A stretch of 64,000 bases of DNA. Origin: Cheilinus undulatus (lineage: Eukaryota; Chordata; Actinopteri; Labriformes; Labridae). The stretch is taken from positions 2,733,001-2,797,000 of the forward strand of contig NC_054875.1 in NCBI RefSeq assembly GCF_018320785.1, given 5' to 3'. The stretch's first letter is position 1, and each line of letters opens with the position of its first letter. A program made the position numbers and the translations under genes. The notes under the pieces are model-generated. The model was not told where the DNA came from, searched no databases, and saw nothing but the letters and a program-made list of their open reading frames with translations. Below, piece after piece: positions 1 to 12,000 of the stretch.

Positions 1-1560
1 GTAACGGGTGTGAACAACAGAGCCACATTTACATAAAGTCCACCCAAATCAAGCTTCTGAATCGGACTGGTGACACTCATCAAAATATTCCCATAGGAAA
101 TCTGCCTTCATCAACTTGCCCTGTCGAGTGATCCTGAAGTCGTCCCGAGTCTGTTGATAGTTACTGCTGCTTCTTCATCGTCTCTTCTACTTTTCTTCGC
201 TGCAGGGTGCATCTTGAGGCTTGCTGATAAAGGTGAAACTACAAACAGCTGTATACGTGATGAGGGGGGTGGAGTTTGAGCCATGCGATGTTTATTATTG
301 TCCATCTCAATGGGCGAAACTGGGAACAATGGAAGACTGAGTGGCCAATTATCACCCTGCAGTTTTGCTTTTGCCTCCCCTCAATCTCCTTGCAGCAACT
401 GCGAGAATAGGGCATTTTAAAACACAAAATTAACGCTTTTAAATGTCATCTTTGTGTTACTTTTTTCATCGAATGAGTAGTTTAAATGTCGGACTTGCAT
501 AAAATGAGAAAAAAAAGGAAAATGATCATTTTGAAGAAAACGACTTTGTATCCATTTTTCTGAACCAGCGGAATGCCGACTTGCAGGAACTTTATCTGGC
601 TTTGGTCACATATAGTTCCAAGAACACCATCATTCCCTCCACTTGTGTGTCCTCATCCATGTTGGGTGTTGTGTTCTCTGGTTGTTGCTATGTTTCTTCT
701 TCTTTTTGTCAGATCACGTGTGATCACGCGAGATTTCTGGCTTGGGGGACGAGATTCTAGATCGGTGGTGGGACAGAATCATGATGTGTGTGGTGTGCTG
801 TGTTCAGATTATCGGAGCATACCACACACAGTACGATCAAAACTGTTCAGTGCCTGATTTTTATCTTTGTGTGGGGTCTCTAACAGATCAAAAATCTCTT
901 AAGATTTAGAAGATCCTTATGTGTGTACCCCGCTTAAGACAAGTTCACACTTAACAGCATCAGTCAGGTGAAGAAAAAGAGAAAGGAGGCCAAGGGATCA
1001 ATAGAGGCTGTTTGAGCAAAGTCAACAGGTAAGCTCAATCAAATTTCAAGTACCCAAGACACTGTGCCCCAGCTGATATGGAAGCTCTCTCTCTCTTTTT
1101 CCTTCTCTCCCTCTCGTGCGCACACAACTATGCGTGCATTGGCGCACTAACATTTAAAATAAACATTCAACATGTAATTTTCATGGACTGCATGTCTGAA
1201 TGCAGTCAGCACACTGGGCATTGCGGCCAGATTTGCATGATACTTTGATTAAACGCACCGTGTTGTCCAGTTTTCTTTGATTTGTTGAGATTTTTTCTGT
1301 TGACTGAAAACTCTTTGGTGACCTCAAACTTACTCTCAATGACAGGCAATCCAGTGAGGTTCATTTTGTGCTTCACAGCCGTTTTATCAGAAAGTTGTTA
1401 CTTTCAGGATTGTTACGGCCTCTTAAAAATGATTAATTTAAACCATAAAAATGAGGCTCATACACAAGAGACCAATAACATATTAAAAGGACACAGACAT
1501 GAGTGGTTTGGGTTTCAAAACAATAATCCAAGCTTTATTTATATTGCAATAGTTAATTGA
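1..1560. other. Non-coding stretch, no gene seen
   Basis: I see only short random frames with no domain, no paired splice sites around a long frame and no repeat I can name. A pyrimidine-rich tract lies near 1085-1120. Confidence 0.5.
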
Positions 1561-1631
1561 TCAATCCAACAGTAAATAAATAAATGAATGAAATTAAAAA
1601 GGCTGTAGCCGCCAGCCAAAAAGAACAAAAG

Positions 1632-1686
1632 AGGGGTGGTGGACTGGCTAACCTCGCAATGGGCCATTGGACCAGCCACCACCCCT
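1632..1686. repeat. Short inverted repeat (hairpin)
   Basis: AGGGGTGGTGG at 1632-1642 is perfectly complemented by CCACCACCCCT at 1676-1686, giving an 11-bp stem around a 33-nt loop. Function unknown. The surrounding 1561-3830 is otherwise non-coding, with a TATA-like CTATATAAGC near 2309 but no reading frame attached to it. Confidence 0.6.
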
Positions 1687-3899
1687 AGCTAAAACTACCT
1701 AACCAAAAAAACTTAACTATTTAATCAAGGAAAGAAAAAAACAAGAAAATAGGACTACCGATGACTACAGCCAAACCAAAATGACAAAACCCAGCAATCT
1801 AAACACGCATGGGAATTTAAACGGATGGAGAAAACAAACGCTTGAAAAAATGAATTAATTAATCAACGAAAGAAGAATGTTAAAGACTCTGTAGAGTAAA
1901 AATAAATCTGTATTTATGTTTGTTGTATGATAGATCACTGTGTTATGAACCCCCAGGTCAAATTTCAGTCCAATAAAGCATCTACAAGTTTATAAAATTA
2001 AGTTTTAAATCATGAAAAATGAGGCAGTAAAATCTGCTCCAGGATGGTGTGGGCGTGTCTGTTGAATGCGCTGAAACCACGCCCACTCAGGACACAGGTT
2101 GTCTGCAGCATTAACCCCCTCACTCATGGTGTCATACTTGGAAAAATAGTTTCCCCTAAAAACATGAACCAATAAACAAAACATGCATAACTGAATGTAG
2201 CCGGCGGCCTTTTTGTTCCTTTTCAGCTCCTGTAGTTTAGGTCACATGGGTAGGTTTTTGCTTTGGTGGCACCGCCCACTTCCTAAATTTGTGAACAGGT
2301 ATCCTACTATATAAGCAGCTCCGCTTTGGCACGTGGGAGGCTGCTTCTTTTGTTTGATCCCCTTGCTACTGGGCTGATTCCTGGATGTGGTGCTGTTAGT
2401 GTAGGCCGACTGAGACGTATGGGTAAGCGAAGGCTCTTGATGCACGTGGCACAATTGTTTTACACCATCTTATGATTGTTTTTTTTTGTCACAGATCCTG
2501 CATTGTAGCGTTGACATGGACGGTTGAATCATTACTGCTGCGCTTCTAAGGTATATAAACAGTTTTCTTAAGTCAGCATATGATGGGCATTTTGATATGT
2601 ATTTGGCAGCATCATGTTAACATTTTAAATTAATCTCTTTGTAGATTTACTGCCACTGCTGCTTTGTTTTAGGGTTTTGTTTTAGCGCTTTATTTTGTTA
2701 GTTTATTTTGGTGTTTATCTTTAGTATGCATTATTTGGGTTAAGTGTATAATCCGTTTTGTTTTGGTTTCTTAGAGAAGCGTTTTGTTGTTATATGTTAG
2801 GTTGATTGTTTCCCTTTCTTTGTACATTATTGTTAACTTTGTTTTTCTTCTGTTTCCCCTGGGTTCACGGAGTATTGCAGACCGAGGGGTGTCCGTCACC
2901 GAGCGCGTTGGGGCTGCCGGCGGGGATAGGCCTCACCACCTGCACCTCACTTTCCTTTAATTATGTGTGAGTGGTTTTTGGCACTTTTTGATTTCTCTCA
3001 CTAGGCATGTTTTTCTTTCTTTTTGGTTGCAGTGTGAGTGTGTGTAGGGTTTGGGCACTGTGTGTGTGGTAGATAGTCTCCTCCCCAGTTGCTAGCGAGT
3101 TGATACACCCTTTGTCTGCAATATTCAGCTTAACGATTTGTTTGGTTTAAATCTTTATCTAATGAAGAAAGTTTGTGGTGTTTTAACAAGTGCACATTTT
3201 ATAGAGAGTCAGTAATAAATCTTATATTTTTTTCTACAAGTAAGACTGACGTGTTACCATTTTAAAAGAAATCTTCCAAATAAACCACATTGTTTGAGCG
3301 TAAAACTTGTCTGACTGATTTACTTTGCTGTCAATTTGCTGTCTCACATGTGTCCTAAGGTGAATGTGTGTTTGGGATAATTTTAAATGCTTTCCAAAAC
3401 ATAAGTAAAATAATTTGGCCTAACCTGGAGCCCGGCCACATATAACTTCGCAATGAAACATGAACATTATAGAACGGTACAAGAGTACAAGACTGAATTC
3501 CTTTGCACAAAATGAACCAGAAGTCCCTGCTCCAGGTGACTGCTTCCTTCCATAGTATTGTAGTGTTAGAGGGGCGGGGTCATTCTCTACACATTTTGGC
3601 CCCACCCACATGAAACCAAGCCAGGAAAGAGATGAAATGGCCTAAATCCAGAATTCAGTCTCATGTAGATCTCAGAGTTTTCACATGTTTACAGCAACCA
3701 TATTCCAACATTTCTAGAGTGTTAAGACAAAAACTTTGGATTTCACTTTACTGGATCTTTAATAAAACAGAGCTGTCTGGATCAGCTCTTTTCCCCTGCC
3801 ACTCTAAATACTCCCCTCCCCCACACTAAGTGCTAACAGCATTCAGGTGTGCTGCAGCCTCGCAGGTAGAGGGAGGAGGGAGACCAGAGAGCCAGGGGG

Positions 3900-4275
3900 A
3901 GAGAGGGCATGCAGCACTCCGGGCCGCATATAACAGGATTCAGTGCCACAAGCGCACTGGCCAGTTGTGAGTTGCACTCGCTGATTCTTGAATCATCTCA
4001 CCAAGCACCGCATAGATAGTGCTAAAATACAGCCTCCTAAGTTCTGTTTCTTCATCTTCATCCTCCCTTTCATCTGTAGTTCCCAGAACCACATACATAT
4101 CCAAGTTTGTGTTTGCTTTGCGTCTCTGTTTGGGCACTGCTGGTGTTAAGGATGCACTTGCGCTGGCAGCGGAGGCCGAGTCCCACACCTTACTGAACTC
4201 AGCATCACAGGCCTGTACAGTGGTGCAGTGGTGTGGGGAGGAGGGGGCGTGGCCTGCAAATGCCCCCGACGCCAA
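3900..4275 (-). pseudogene. hAT-type transposase fragment (decayed)
   Basis: On the minus strand a frame reads a Lys/Arg-rich linker (PKQRRKANTNLDMYVV) followed by ELRRLYFSTIYAVLGEMIQ. This matches the pattern seen in fish hAT transposases and ZMYM1-like domesticated relatives, where an acidic stretch precedes an 'LRR.(F/Y)F...D.V..EM..RF' helix. Right after EMIQ the family-like continuation (ECNSQLASALVALNP) moves to another frame, so the copy is frameshifted. Only about 110 codons remain, with no catalytic core or C-terminal dimerisation region. It abuts the left end of the large inverted-repeat unit at 4290, but its other half is not seen beyond 20217, so I cannot show that the unit inserted into it. 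Confidence 0.6.
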
Positions 4276-4289
4276 TACCGCTCTCTACT

Positions 4290-6310
4290 AACCCAGTCTC
4301 ACAAAAATACGTGAAATACTCACGAAGTTTAATCTATTGAGTCGTGTCCATGGACACGAATTTCTGCTTTTTCTCGTGTTGAACTAAATCCCATTCATTT
4401 GAATAGGCAGCATCTTTCGTGCTGACATCACGTTTTCTTCAAGAGCAGGAAAGAAGCTATATTGGGTTTTTAATCCACTCATAAAGCGTAATAACTTGGT
4501 ATGTATTAACGATAATTCATCGGGTTGCTTTTGTTTTTAATTTTGCTTTCATTACGTCGTCATACGAGCATACATTGTTACGATTTCAGAATTTATAATC
4601 GTTTTTTTACATGTCGATGACTTGTTCGTACTGTAAGATTTCACTGAAACTCTCTCCGCTTTTTCCTGTCACCTTGTGTTCTTTTTAGACTTATTTTCCA
4701 GGAAAATGGCCTGTATTCGCAATTTTTAGCTTCCCTTTAAACTGTTATTACGGTAATTATTACCTCCCATAATTCTCAGCGAGTGTTACGATGAGAACGG
4801 AGAACAGAGTCTGCTTCTCCGTCAGCTTCCTGTCTCTGCAGGGCGTCATGCATGTAAGTATCATGGTCGTTATGATTCTGCATGTTATTTTAAATGTTTA
4901 CATGAACGCCTTTCTGTGCTTCACTAGCGTGGTTTAAGTACCAGGGCAGCAGAAAAAGTCAGGCTAATGAGATCACTATTATCATCCGAAAGAGTAATAA
5001 GAGTATCTGCATGGCCGTTTTTCTATCAATTCAAGCTAAGAAACTCTGTTGATACAGACTGAGTGTAAAGTGGAGTATTACTAATGACCATGAATACTGT
5101 CCATTAGTTTTTCACTAATTAAACGTTTAAATGTCCACTGGTCGGACCCCCATGTGTGCCCGGACACTTTATTGTGACGGACGCTGCATTTCATTTAAAG
5201 GTCCTCAAATATACGTAAAACCACCGCTGCAAAATCTGCATCAAGGAATTCTATAACATCATCAGTTCCTCCAGTCTGGGAATTCTTGATATCCTTAATT
5301 TTAAAATTGAGCATGAAGATGGCTGAAGAGGAAAACCTTGGAACATTTAGGCTAGAGGCAAACATCTATGTAAAAACTCTATGCAGGTGTTACAAGGTTA
5401 TTGAGGACACAGATGAATAGATTGATTGAATTTTTAAATTATGGTGAAAGGCTCATTTCAGCAACAGCCATATTTGTTATACAGGGATTGGTATCTTACA
5501 TAAAAGCACACCTCTTTTAAAAATACTGGTAATGTTGATTAAGTTCTTACTACAGTCTTTAAGATTATATAAAATGACACTACACCAGTGGAGTTTCAGA
5601 GAACTAAGTGGTCATTCGTTACTTTTCCTTTATTTCTCATCAGTTTTAACAAGTCAGCCTCACAAGATTTTTCTCTTCAAAACAGAGAGCAGCTGAGGAC
5701 GGAAAGGAACAAATCCTGGAGAAAACCCTTCACAGGACTCCAAGGGGACTGGATTCATGTGGTGGAGGTAAGGTTTACTGTTAATATGCACAAACAATCA
5801 GCATATCAGATAAATAATTAATTTGGTTATTCAGAATTAGCTGAATTGGCCAAGTATGCCTACACAACAAGGAATGTGACTGGTTAATTTTGCTCTCAAT
5901 GTACAGGAATTAAACATTGAAGATAAAAAATAAATAAACCGACAAAAGTATAAAAAAATAAGATTTAGATGTATACAAGCTATTGTTGGTATTATTTCTA
6001 CAATAAACAAGTCTATGAGTATTGTTAGTGTGTTTGCAAGATTCACAGAGGATGCAAGGATGCTGACTAGACATGATCAGAATATATAAACAGTTATATT
6101 AAAAAATATTTTTTGTAAATATTAGCCTGCTTCAAACCATTTTCTTAGTTAAGTTTTTGTCTTCCAGAACCAGATGTGTTTGGATGGCTTTCAGGGCTCC
6201 CCTCAAGACCACCGGCCATCAAACTTTAACATCATAGCAGAGAGCCCTGCTCATAACTCTAGTTCAGTGGGTAATCACTGAGAACCAAAGGTAAGAGAAA
6301 AACACTGAAT
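4290..6310 (+). repeat. Left arm of giant inverted repeat
   Basis: This 2.0 kb arm matches the reverse complement of 18171-20217 almost base for base. The match begins at AACCCAGTCTCAC and stops abruptly after AACACTGAAT at 6310. Visible differences are a few percent or less, plus one roughly 20-bp extra stretch in the right arm near 19785. A perfect 16-bp palindrome, CGTGTCCATGGACACG, lies about 53 bp inside the end (4343-4358) and recurs at 20149-20164. The arm contains a donor-like GTAAGT at 4854 and three exon-like blocks, described separately. No target-site duplication is visible at the outer ends, so a transposon origin is likely but not proven. Confidence 0.9.
5313..6281 (+). CDS. Putative small three-exon gene in left arm (103 aa, unknown function)
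   Basis: Model: join 5313-5386, 5644-5767, 6168-6281. The first coding exon opens after an acceptor at 5200 and ends CTATGCAG/GT. The second is bounded by TCTCATCAG and GAG/GTAAGG. The third follows TTTTTGTCTTCCAG and has TGA at 6279-6281, with a donor (AAAG/GTAAG) 9 nt later. Phases agree across both joins and the frame stays open for 103 codons, starting MKMAEEENLGTF. A possible 5' non-coding exon ends at the strong donor 4853/4854. The product is hydrophilic and Lys/Arg-rich in the middle (REQLRTERNKSWRKPF), with no signal peptide, membrane segment or domain I recognise. The same model exists in the right arm. It could instead be a non-coding transcript or a chance frame; no transcript evidence is available here. 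Confidence 0.4.
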
Positions 6311-7553
6311 GGGTGTAACTTGATTTATCCCTAATAAAGTGAATCTTTTTTAAATTATGAGTTCACATGGGTTGGGGACCTAATTTGATGTTTTTGGCTA
6401 GTGTTTGGCTGAAGTTATTGTAGCATGACTGCCCAGTCTGTTTAAAAGAAAGTGGTAATATACTTCATGCATTAAGTTTTTTCTTTGACAGGGACTGATG
6501 TTCTAACAACACACCCCCTTTTACTGGAGTTAAACACATTTTTTCTGTATTAATGTGCTTTAAATGTGATGCAAAGTTTTATGTGTATTTTTGTCAATCC
6601 AGTGAAATATATGAAAGGCAGAAAGTCCTAATCAGGGGGGAAATAATGTTCATGCTGGCAAGGACACTCTGGGGCAGACGGAGGACTTTAGCTGTAAAAT
6701 GAGAGAGGTCAGCAGTGAAATGATCCAAAGCAACTTGTGGATGACAACAGCATTAGCATAACAGTCTGTTTATATTTAGATTTTTACCTCATTCTAATGA
6801 ATCAATCCAAGATAAATGTTACATTTAACATTAGAATCAATTAGTCAATCTTTGTATTGCCACTTCATAACTGGAGTGACACTTCACAAAGAGGGCAGGT
6901 CTAGACTGTACTCTCTGTATTATAAATGTAGAGGATGTACTAAATTAGGTCATGCTGTAACTGCAACACTCAAACATATGGTTGATATACAAATAATCAG
7001 AAATTGTTAAAAGTAGAAATAAAAAAAATTAGGAGTGGCATGGTGGCAAGTCTCTTCTTTAGAAAAACTGTTTGATCAAGTATTAACATGGCTGTGGACC
7101 TACGCTCTACACCTGTAATGAGGGTCAACTAATTTCCCACTTCTAGGGCTCAATAAATACATCAGTTGTCAAATGTAACTCTGACCCCTATCTTAACAGA
7201 ATATTATACTTCATGTGAAGACAGATAATCTAAATTTAATGTAATTAGCATTTCTTCCTGTTTTTACACGTGACTACACTGTAATCATAGATTTCTTTCT
7301 TGATTTTATGTTTGATTTTAAATGTATGTTTTTTTTCTTTTTATGTATGATTCATTTCAGATCTTTCTGAGGGAAAATTTTGAAGGTGTTTATGTTTGAG
7401 ACCTTTAGGTATAGAAAAGACTTTTTTCGTCTTGCCAGATGTCTAGTTAAGGGATGTACTCTGTTGCAGAAGAGCCACTGACTTCCCTATGAGTGGAAGC
7501 ACATAAGCACACAGAAGTTGTCGTAGTGCTATCTTAAATGAATTTCTCTGAAT

Positions 7554-8335
7554 CAGAGGTAGGAAAAGTATCAGACTGTTGTACTCAAGTAAAAGTACAG
7601 TCTACAGTTACTCTGTTTATAGCTTGCTTGAGTAGAAGTAAGAGTACTGGTCTATAAATCTACTCAAGTAAAAGGAAAAAGTAAGTCATTTAAAACTTAC
7701 TCTAAGTACTGAGTGGCTACTTGTGATACCCACAAGGCTTTCACATTGAAATCCGACCTCTCCTTAATGTGCAACAACGACAACAAAATATGGACCTCCA
7801 ATTAGGTTGTTTATTATAAGGTTGACCTAACCTAAAGTACAATGCAGGAGCTGTTTGGGAGGAAATATTGAATCATTCTCTGCTATGTGCATGTACTGAC
7901 CATCATGTGTTGTGAAAGCTAAACTGGTAATTTTCATGTTGTTGGCAGAAAGCTTGGAACCCCTGGTTGTGGCGTTTAGTGTAATTTTTTTTTTTTTTTA
8001 CTTAGCACACAATGCTTTTTCAAATGTAATTAAGCAAAATACTTCAATGAAATATACTGCAGTAAAAGTAAAAGTAGTAATTTTAAGGATATTACTCCTA
8101 CTTTCATACTATACTATTCTTGTTATGACTATTGCGGTCATGTGGTGATTTCATAATCATCACTTGTGTTCTCTGTATTTTTTTGGCTGTGTAAAGCACT
8201 TTGACTGCTGTCTGTGAAAATTGCTATATAAATAAACTTTACTTAATTACTTTAAAAATGACTCAAAAAAGTACACAAAAAAGCTACTTGGTTACAGTAC
8301 TGTGTGTAAATGTAATCAGTTACTCTTCACCACTG
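7554..8335. mobile_element. hAT-type miniature element with 8-bp TSD
   Basis: The left end CAGAGGTAGGAAAAGTA and the right end (reverse complement CAGTGGTGAAGAGTAAC) form imperfect terminal inverted repeats of the fish 'CAGTGGTGgaaAGTAAC' type. The flanks CTCTGAAT (7546-7553) and CTCTGAAA (8336-8343) form an 8-bp target duplication with one mismatch, as expected for hAT. The ends are rich in ACTCAAGTAAAAGTA motifs. It has no transposase and is non-autonomous. A retroposon-like tail (CTATATAAATAAA) sits inside near 8220. Confidence 0.85.
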
Positions 8336-8930
8336 CTCTGAAATGATCTGATGTATGTTCATACATTTACAGCCAGTCCCTCAGCTGAAAGGCTGACTAC
8401 CACACAGTGAATCAGTACTATGACCAAAAAAAAAAAAAAAAATAGGACCTGATCGCCTGTTTGTCAACATCAAACTAAGCAATTGTTCAACACCAAACCA
8501 ATATAAAGAAATTAATAAGAGTTTGATAATTTAACAGCACTTAGACATAAGTAATACAGTTGGAGTTATCTAAAGCTTGACCCAAAAGAGGCATAGACAT
8601 AGTCACAGCATCTTTATTTCCGAATATCAATATATATGTTCTGTGGAGAGTATAAATAACACATTAACCAAATGATGAACACTGGGCTACTGCAAACATT
8701 CAGAGTAGACTGTCGTCATTATGATGAGCTTTATCATTTCTTGGATCTTTGTCCTGCTCTACAATCAGTTGAGTAGTAGTTTGTGAATCAATGAGCTGAT
8801 ACTGATTCTGTCTTCCAGGTTGGCCTAGCTTCCCTTCCTTTCAGACAGACTTCCATCAGTCTAGAGCCACCATCATCTAACCAAAACAGGTGGGTCTAAG
8901 ATGATGACTGGCACTTGAGTGAGTTTAAGA

Positions 8931-9093
8931 CATGGGTTCTCAAAGTGCTGCCCACAGGCCAATGGTGGCCCGCAATTGTTAAATATTTTTGTTAAATGTC
9001 TGTTTTTTTCCATTTTTTTCCCCTTCAGAGGCCCTCAGTCTAATGTTGGGTTCCTAAATAGGCCCTCAGCTATCAAAACATCAAGAACCCCTG
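8931..9093. mobile_element. Short hAT miniature element with perfect TSD
   Basis: The ends CATGGGTTCTCAA and, in reverse complement, CAGGGGTTCTTGA are imperfect inverted repeats. GTTTAAGA is duplicated exactly at 8923-8930 and 9094-9101. The 163-bp body contains two 'GGCCC(T)CA' blocks typical of fish hAT miniature elements. It has no coding capacity. Confidence 0.9.
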
Positions 9094-12000
9094 GTTTAAG
9101 ACTTGATAATTGATGCTGATTGGCTGTTTCATTTCTTGACAAAACGGTACCACACATTCACAGAAATGTTGAAGCTTCAATATCCCAGCTCTTTTCTCTA
9201 TTCTGTCCGTTTCTTATTGCTCAGTGCTGCATCACACATTTTTTTGATCTGATTGGTTGTTGCATTGTCCATCACCATGGGTAATGCACTGTCGGAACAG
9301 AGAATCAGCGACAATGTTGGAGCTATGCTCATACCTGGCAGTGCAAGGCTAACCCTACAATAATTTTTCAGTTTCATAATGCAAATGAGTCCAGCCATGT
9401 TAGGCCAGTTTAATAATAAATGTCATTTCTATTATTTCTGTGTATTGTGAACCTTTATAACACTACTGTGCTATTTTTCCATCAGTGAAATGGAAGTGTC
9501 AATATTTTCTTTGCTTTCATGCAACACTTATGTCACCTCACTGACACGACAGAAGAGACTTTAGAGTACCCCTGCTAAGTTGTCTTTATCATGTTCCTTA
9601 ATGAATAATCCGCCTTATTATGACCATTTCACATATTATCACCTTGTAAAAACAGTATAACCCACACTTTCACACTTTTAATTTCCTCTAATAATGAGGT
9701 CCAGCACACAACATCCAGGCAAAGTCAGTGGAGACATTGAATCAATGTCTAAAAATGGCAGTTCTTGTAATTTTCCTGTAAAAGCCAGTCCCTTTAACTC
9801 TTTGTTTATTGCAGAAAATAATTTAAGTTTAATTTCTGAGAACTCCGTTACTTTCCTCTGAACTAGTCAACAAGTAACTTGTTTGAAAATTATTTCAGAT
9901 TTAATAAAAAGCAATCAAGTTTGTGTACGTATGTGTATATAAGCATAAATCTATATAAATTTATATTTGATAAAGGAAATAAAATTGTTAATGAATTTCT
10001 AATTCCGATAATAGCAAATTAGTGAATTAGGGAGAAGGGGTGGCATTAATTAAGTGTTTACTTCCTCCCACTTCTTTTTGGATGTATAAATCAAATAGTT
10101 ACATGTGACATTTGAAATGCACTGTATTTTTTATTTTTATTTCTTTTTTTTTGTCTAAGAGCATTATTTGCTTTCATTGTATGACCACTTTGCACTCTGT
10201 TTTACACATTCAAAATAAATATCTATCTATGGAGAATTTAAAAAGTATGCTGACCACCTGAACTTTACATTTATCTGTTGAAGTTTAGACAGCCAATGCT
10301 GTTTTGTCTGTTTCTAATCTTGCCTTTACTGTATCCATTAACAGAATAAAATCTGTAAAATTTAACATTATCACTCTTTGTATTAAGACGCCTGTTAAGA
10401 GTCATATATACACACACATGCTTATACACACACACGTTAATTTCACCCAGCCTGCTCTAAGATGTATTATCTTGTTATCCTTCACAGATGGAGATTGTTC
10501 ATGCTGTATCGTCCTCTTCACTTTTGATGACAAGAAGAAGAGTTCAGAAGGAAGTGGCAAAAGTTGGGACTGTGAAACAAATTTACAAATTGAGGTCGCA
10601 TGGTCCAGTGGAATGTTTTTCAGACATATGACTTCACTGCATGTCTGAAAGCATCCTGAAAACATCTAGAACTTTAAAAATGCTTGAAAACATGTTACAC
10701 TTCCTGTACTTGGAGCTAAATTGTCATTACGGTTTAATGTCTTCCCAAACCCAGACACTCTCTGAAACATTGAAAGTCTTCTACAAAGTTTTGTAGTTCA
10801 TTGTTGTTATGACATGAGGGATCTTCTCTTGGGTGTTAGGGCTACAGCTATGGTTACAGCTTGAACTTTAGCACAACATATAACTTTGTTTTAATATCTT
10901 CTTTTTCTTAGGTTTGACTTATTTTTGCTAAACGATGATGAGCCATAATTCACATGCTGAATTTTAAATTAACTTTTGACAGTCATCAGAATGTTCTAGT
11001 CAGTAGAATTAGGACAATCTGCATGTCTGAAAGGACTGGATATGTACTGTGCATTTCATCTGTGATATTAACATGATAAGATGCAATAAAACATAAAACA
11101 CAAGTTTAACTGTGCAGAATGTTCTTTTAATTTCAGAGAAATGTCCAGAAATACAGTATATGCTACTGAATTACACTGCTCCTGAAAAGATTAAAAAATA
11201 AGTCAGAGATGGAAAATAGTGGTTTAAATTAAACAAAAAATATGTGTGAGCAGAGACTGGCAACCCACCAGAGGAAGAAGAAAGAAGAAATGTTGCAGCT
11301 TAGAGAAAATACAGGACGAGATAGATATGCACCTGTTATAGAAGTATTTCTATGTTTTAGCTGCTAAGAATCTATGCACATTTTAAAACCATTTTTCATA
11401 CTGTTAAGCATACAGACCACGTATGTGAGGAGTAGTGAGATGATGATGAAGAAGGAAGAACACATGGGTCTGATGCTCACATCTCCATGTCTTTGAGTTT
11501 ATCTCTTTCTGTTGACTTTAGGTTTAATGGGAACACTGTACTGGGTGGGGCTGAATACAGCAGGACCTGGATTATTTTAGTAAGATCTCATAGGCCTAAT
11601 CAGTTGAAACCTACCTGTTTTATCTGTAAGACTGACTTACAAAACAAAAAGCTTATTACATCATTAATTGTGGGCAAAAATGTAACTTTTGATTTAAAAA
11701 AGCTTCAGTGAATGAAACTGGGTAAAAATGCCCTAATATATTTGCTTCTGAGATGTGTTAATGGATGAAGGTGAATGTAGTGGAGGGGTAAAATAGCATT
11801 CAAGGCTCATGAATGACAATGTATTACAGTAGTAAGTATTTAAGTAGTTTCAGACAATCTGTGGAGGAAAAGTGGAATATGTAGACTTCAGGTAAGTACC
11901 CTAACCCTAACCAAAGCCCTATAAGCCATCATCTAAGCCTAAATCCCCCTTATTGTATACTCTTCTTGATCAAAAACAAACAAAAGAACATATAAACAAA

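Noticed and set aside
2040-3000. Possible LTR or promoter (TATA-like box near 2309)
   Set aside because: No paired repeat, no primer site and no coding sequence nearby; TATA-like words are common in AT-rich DNA.
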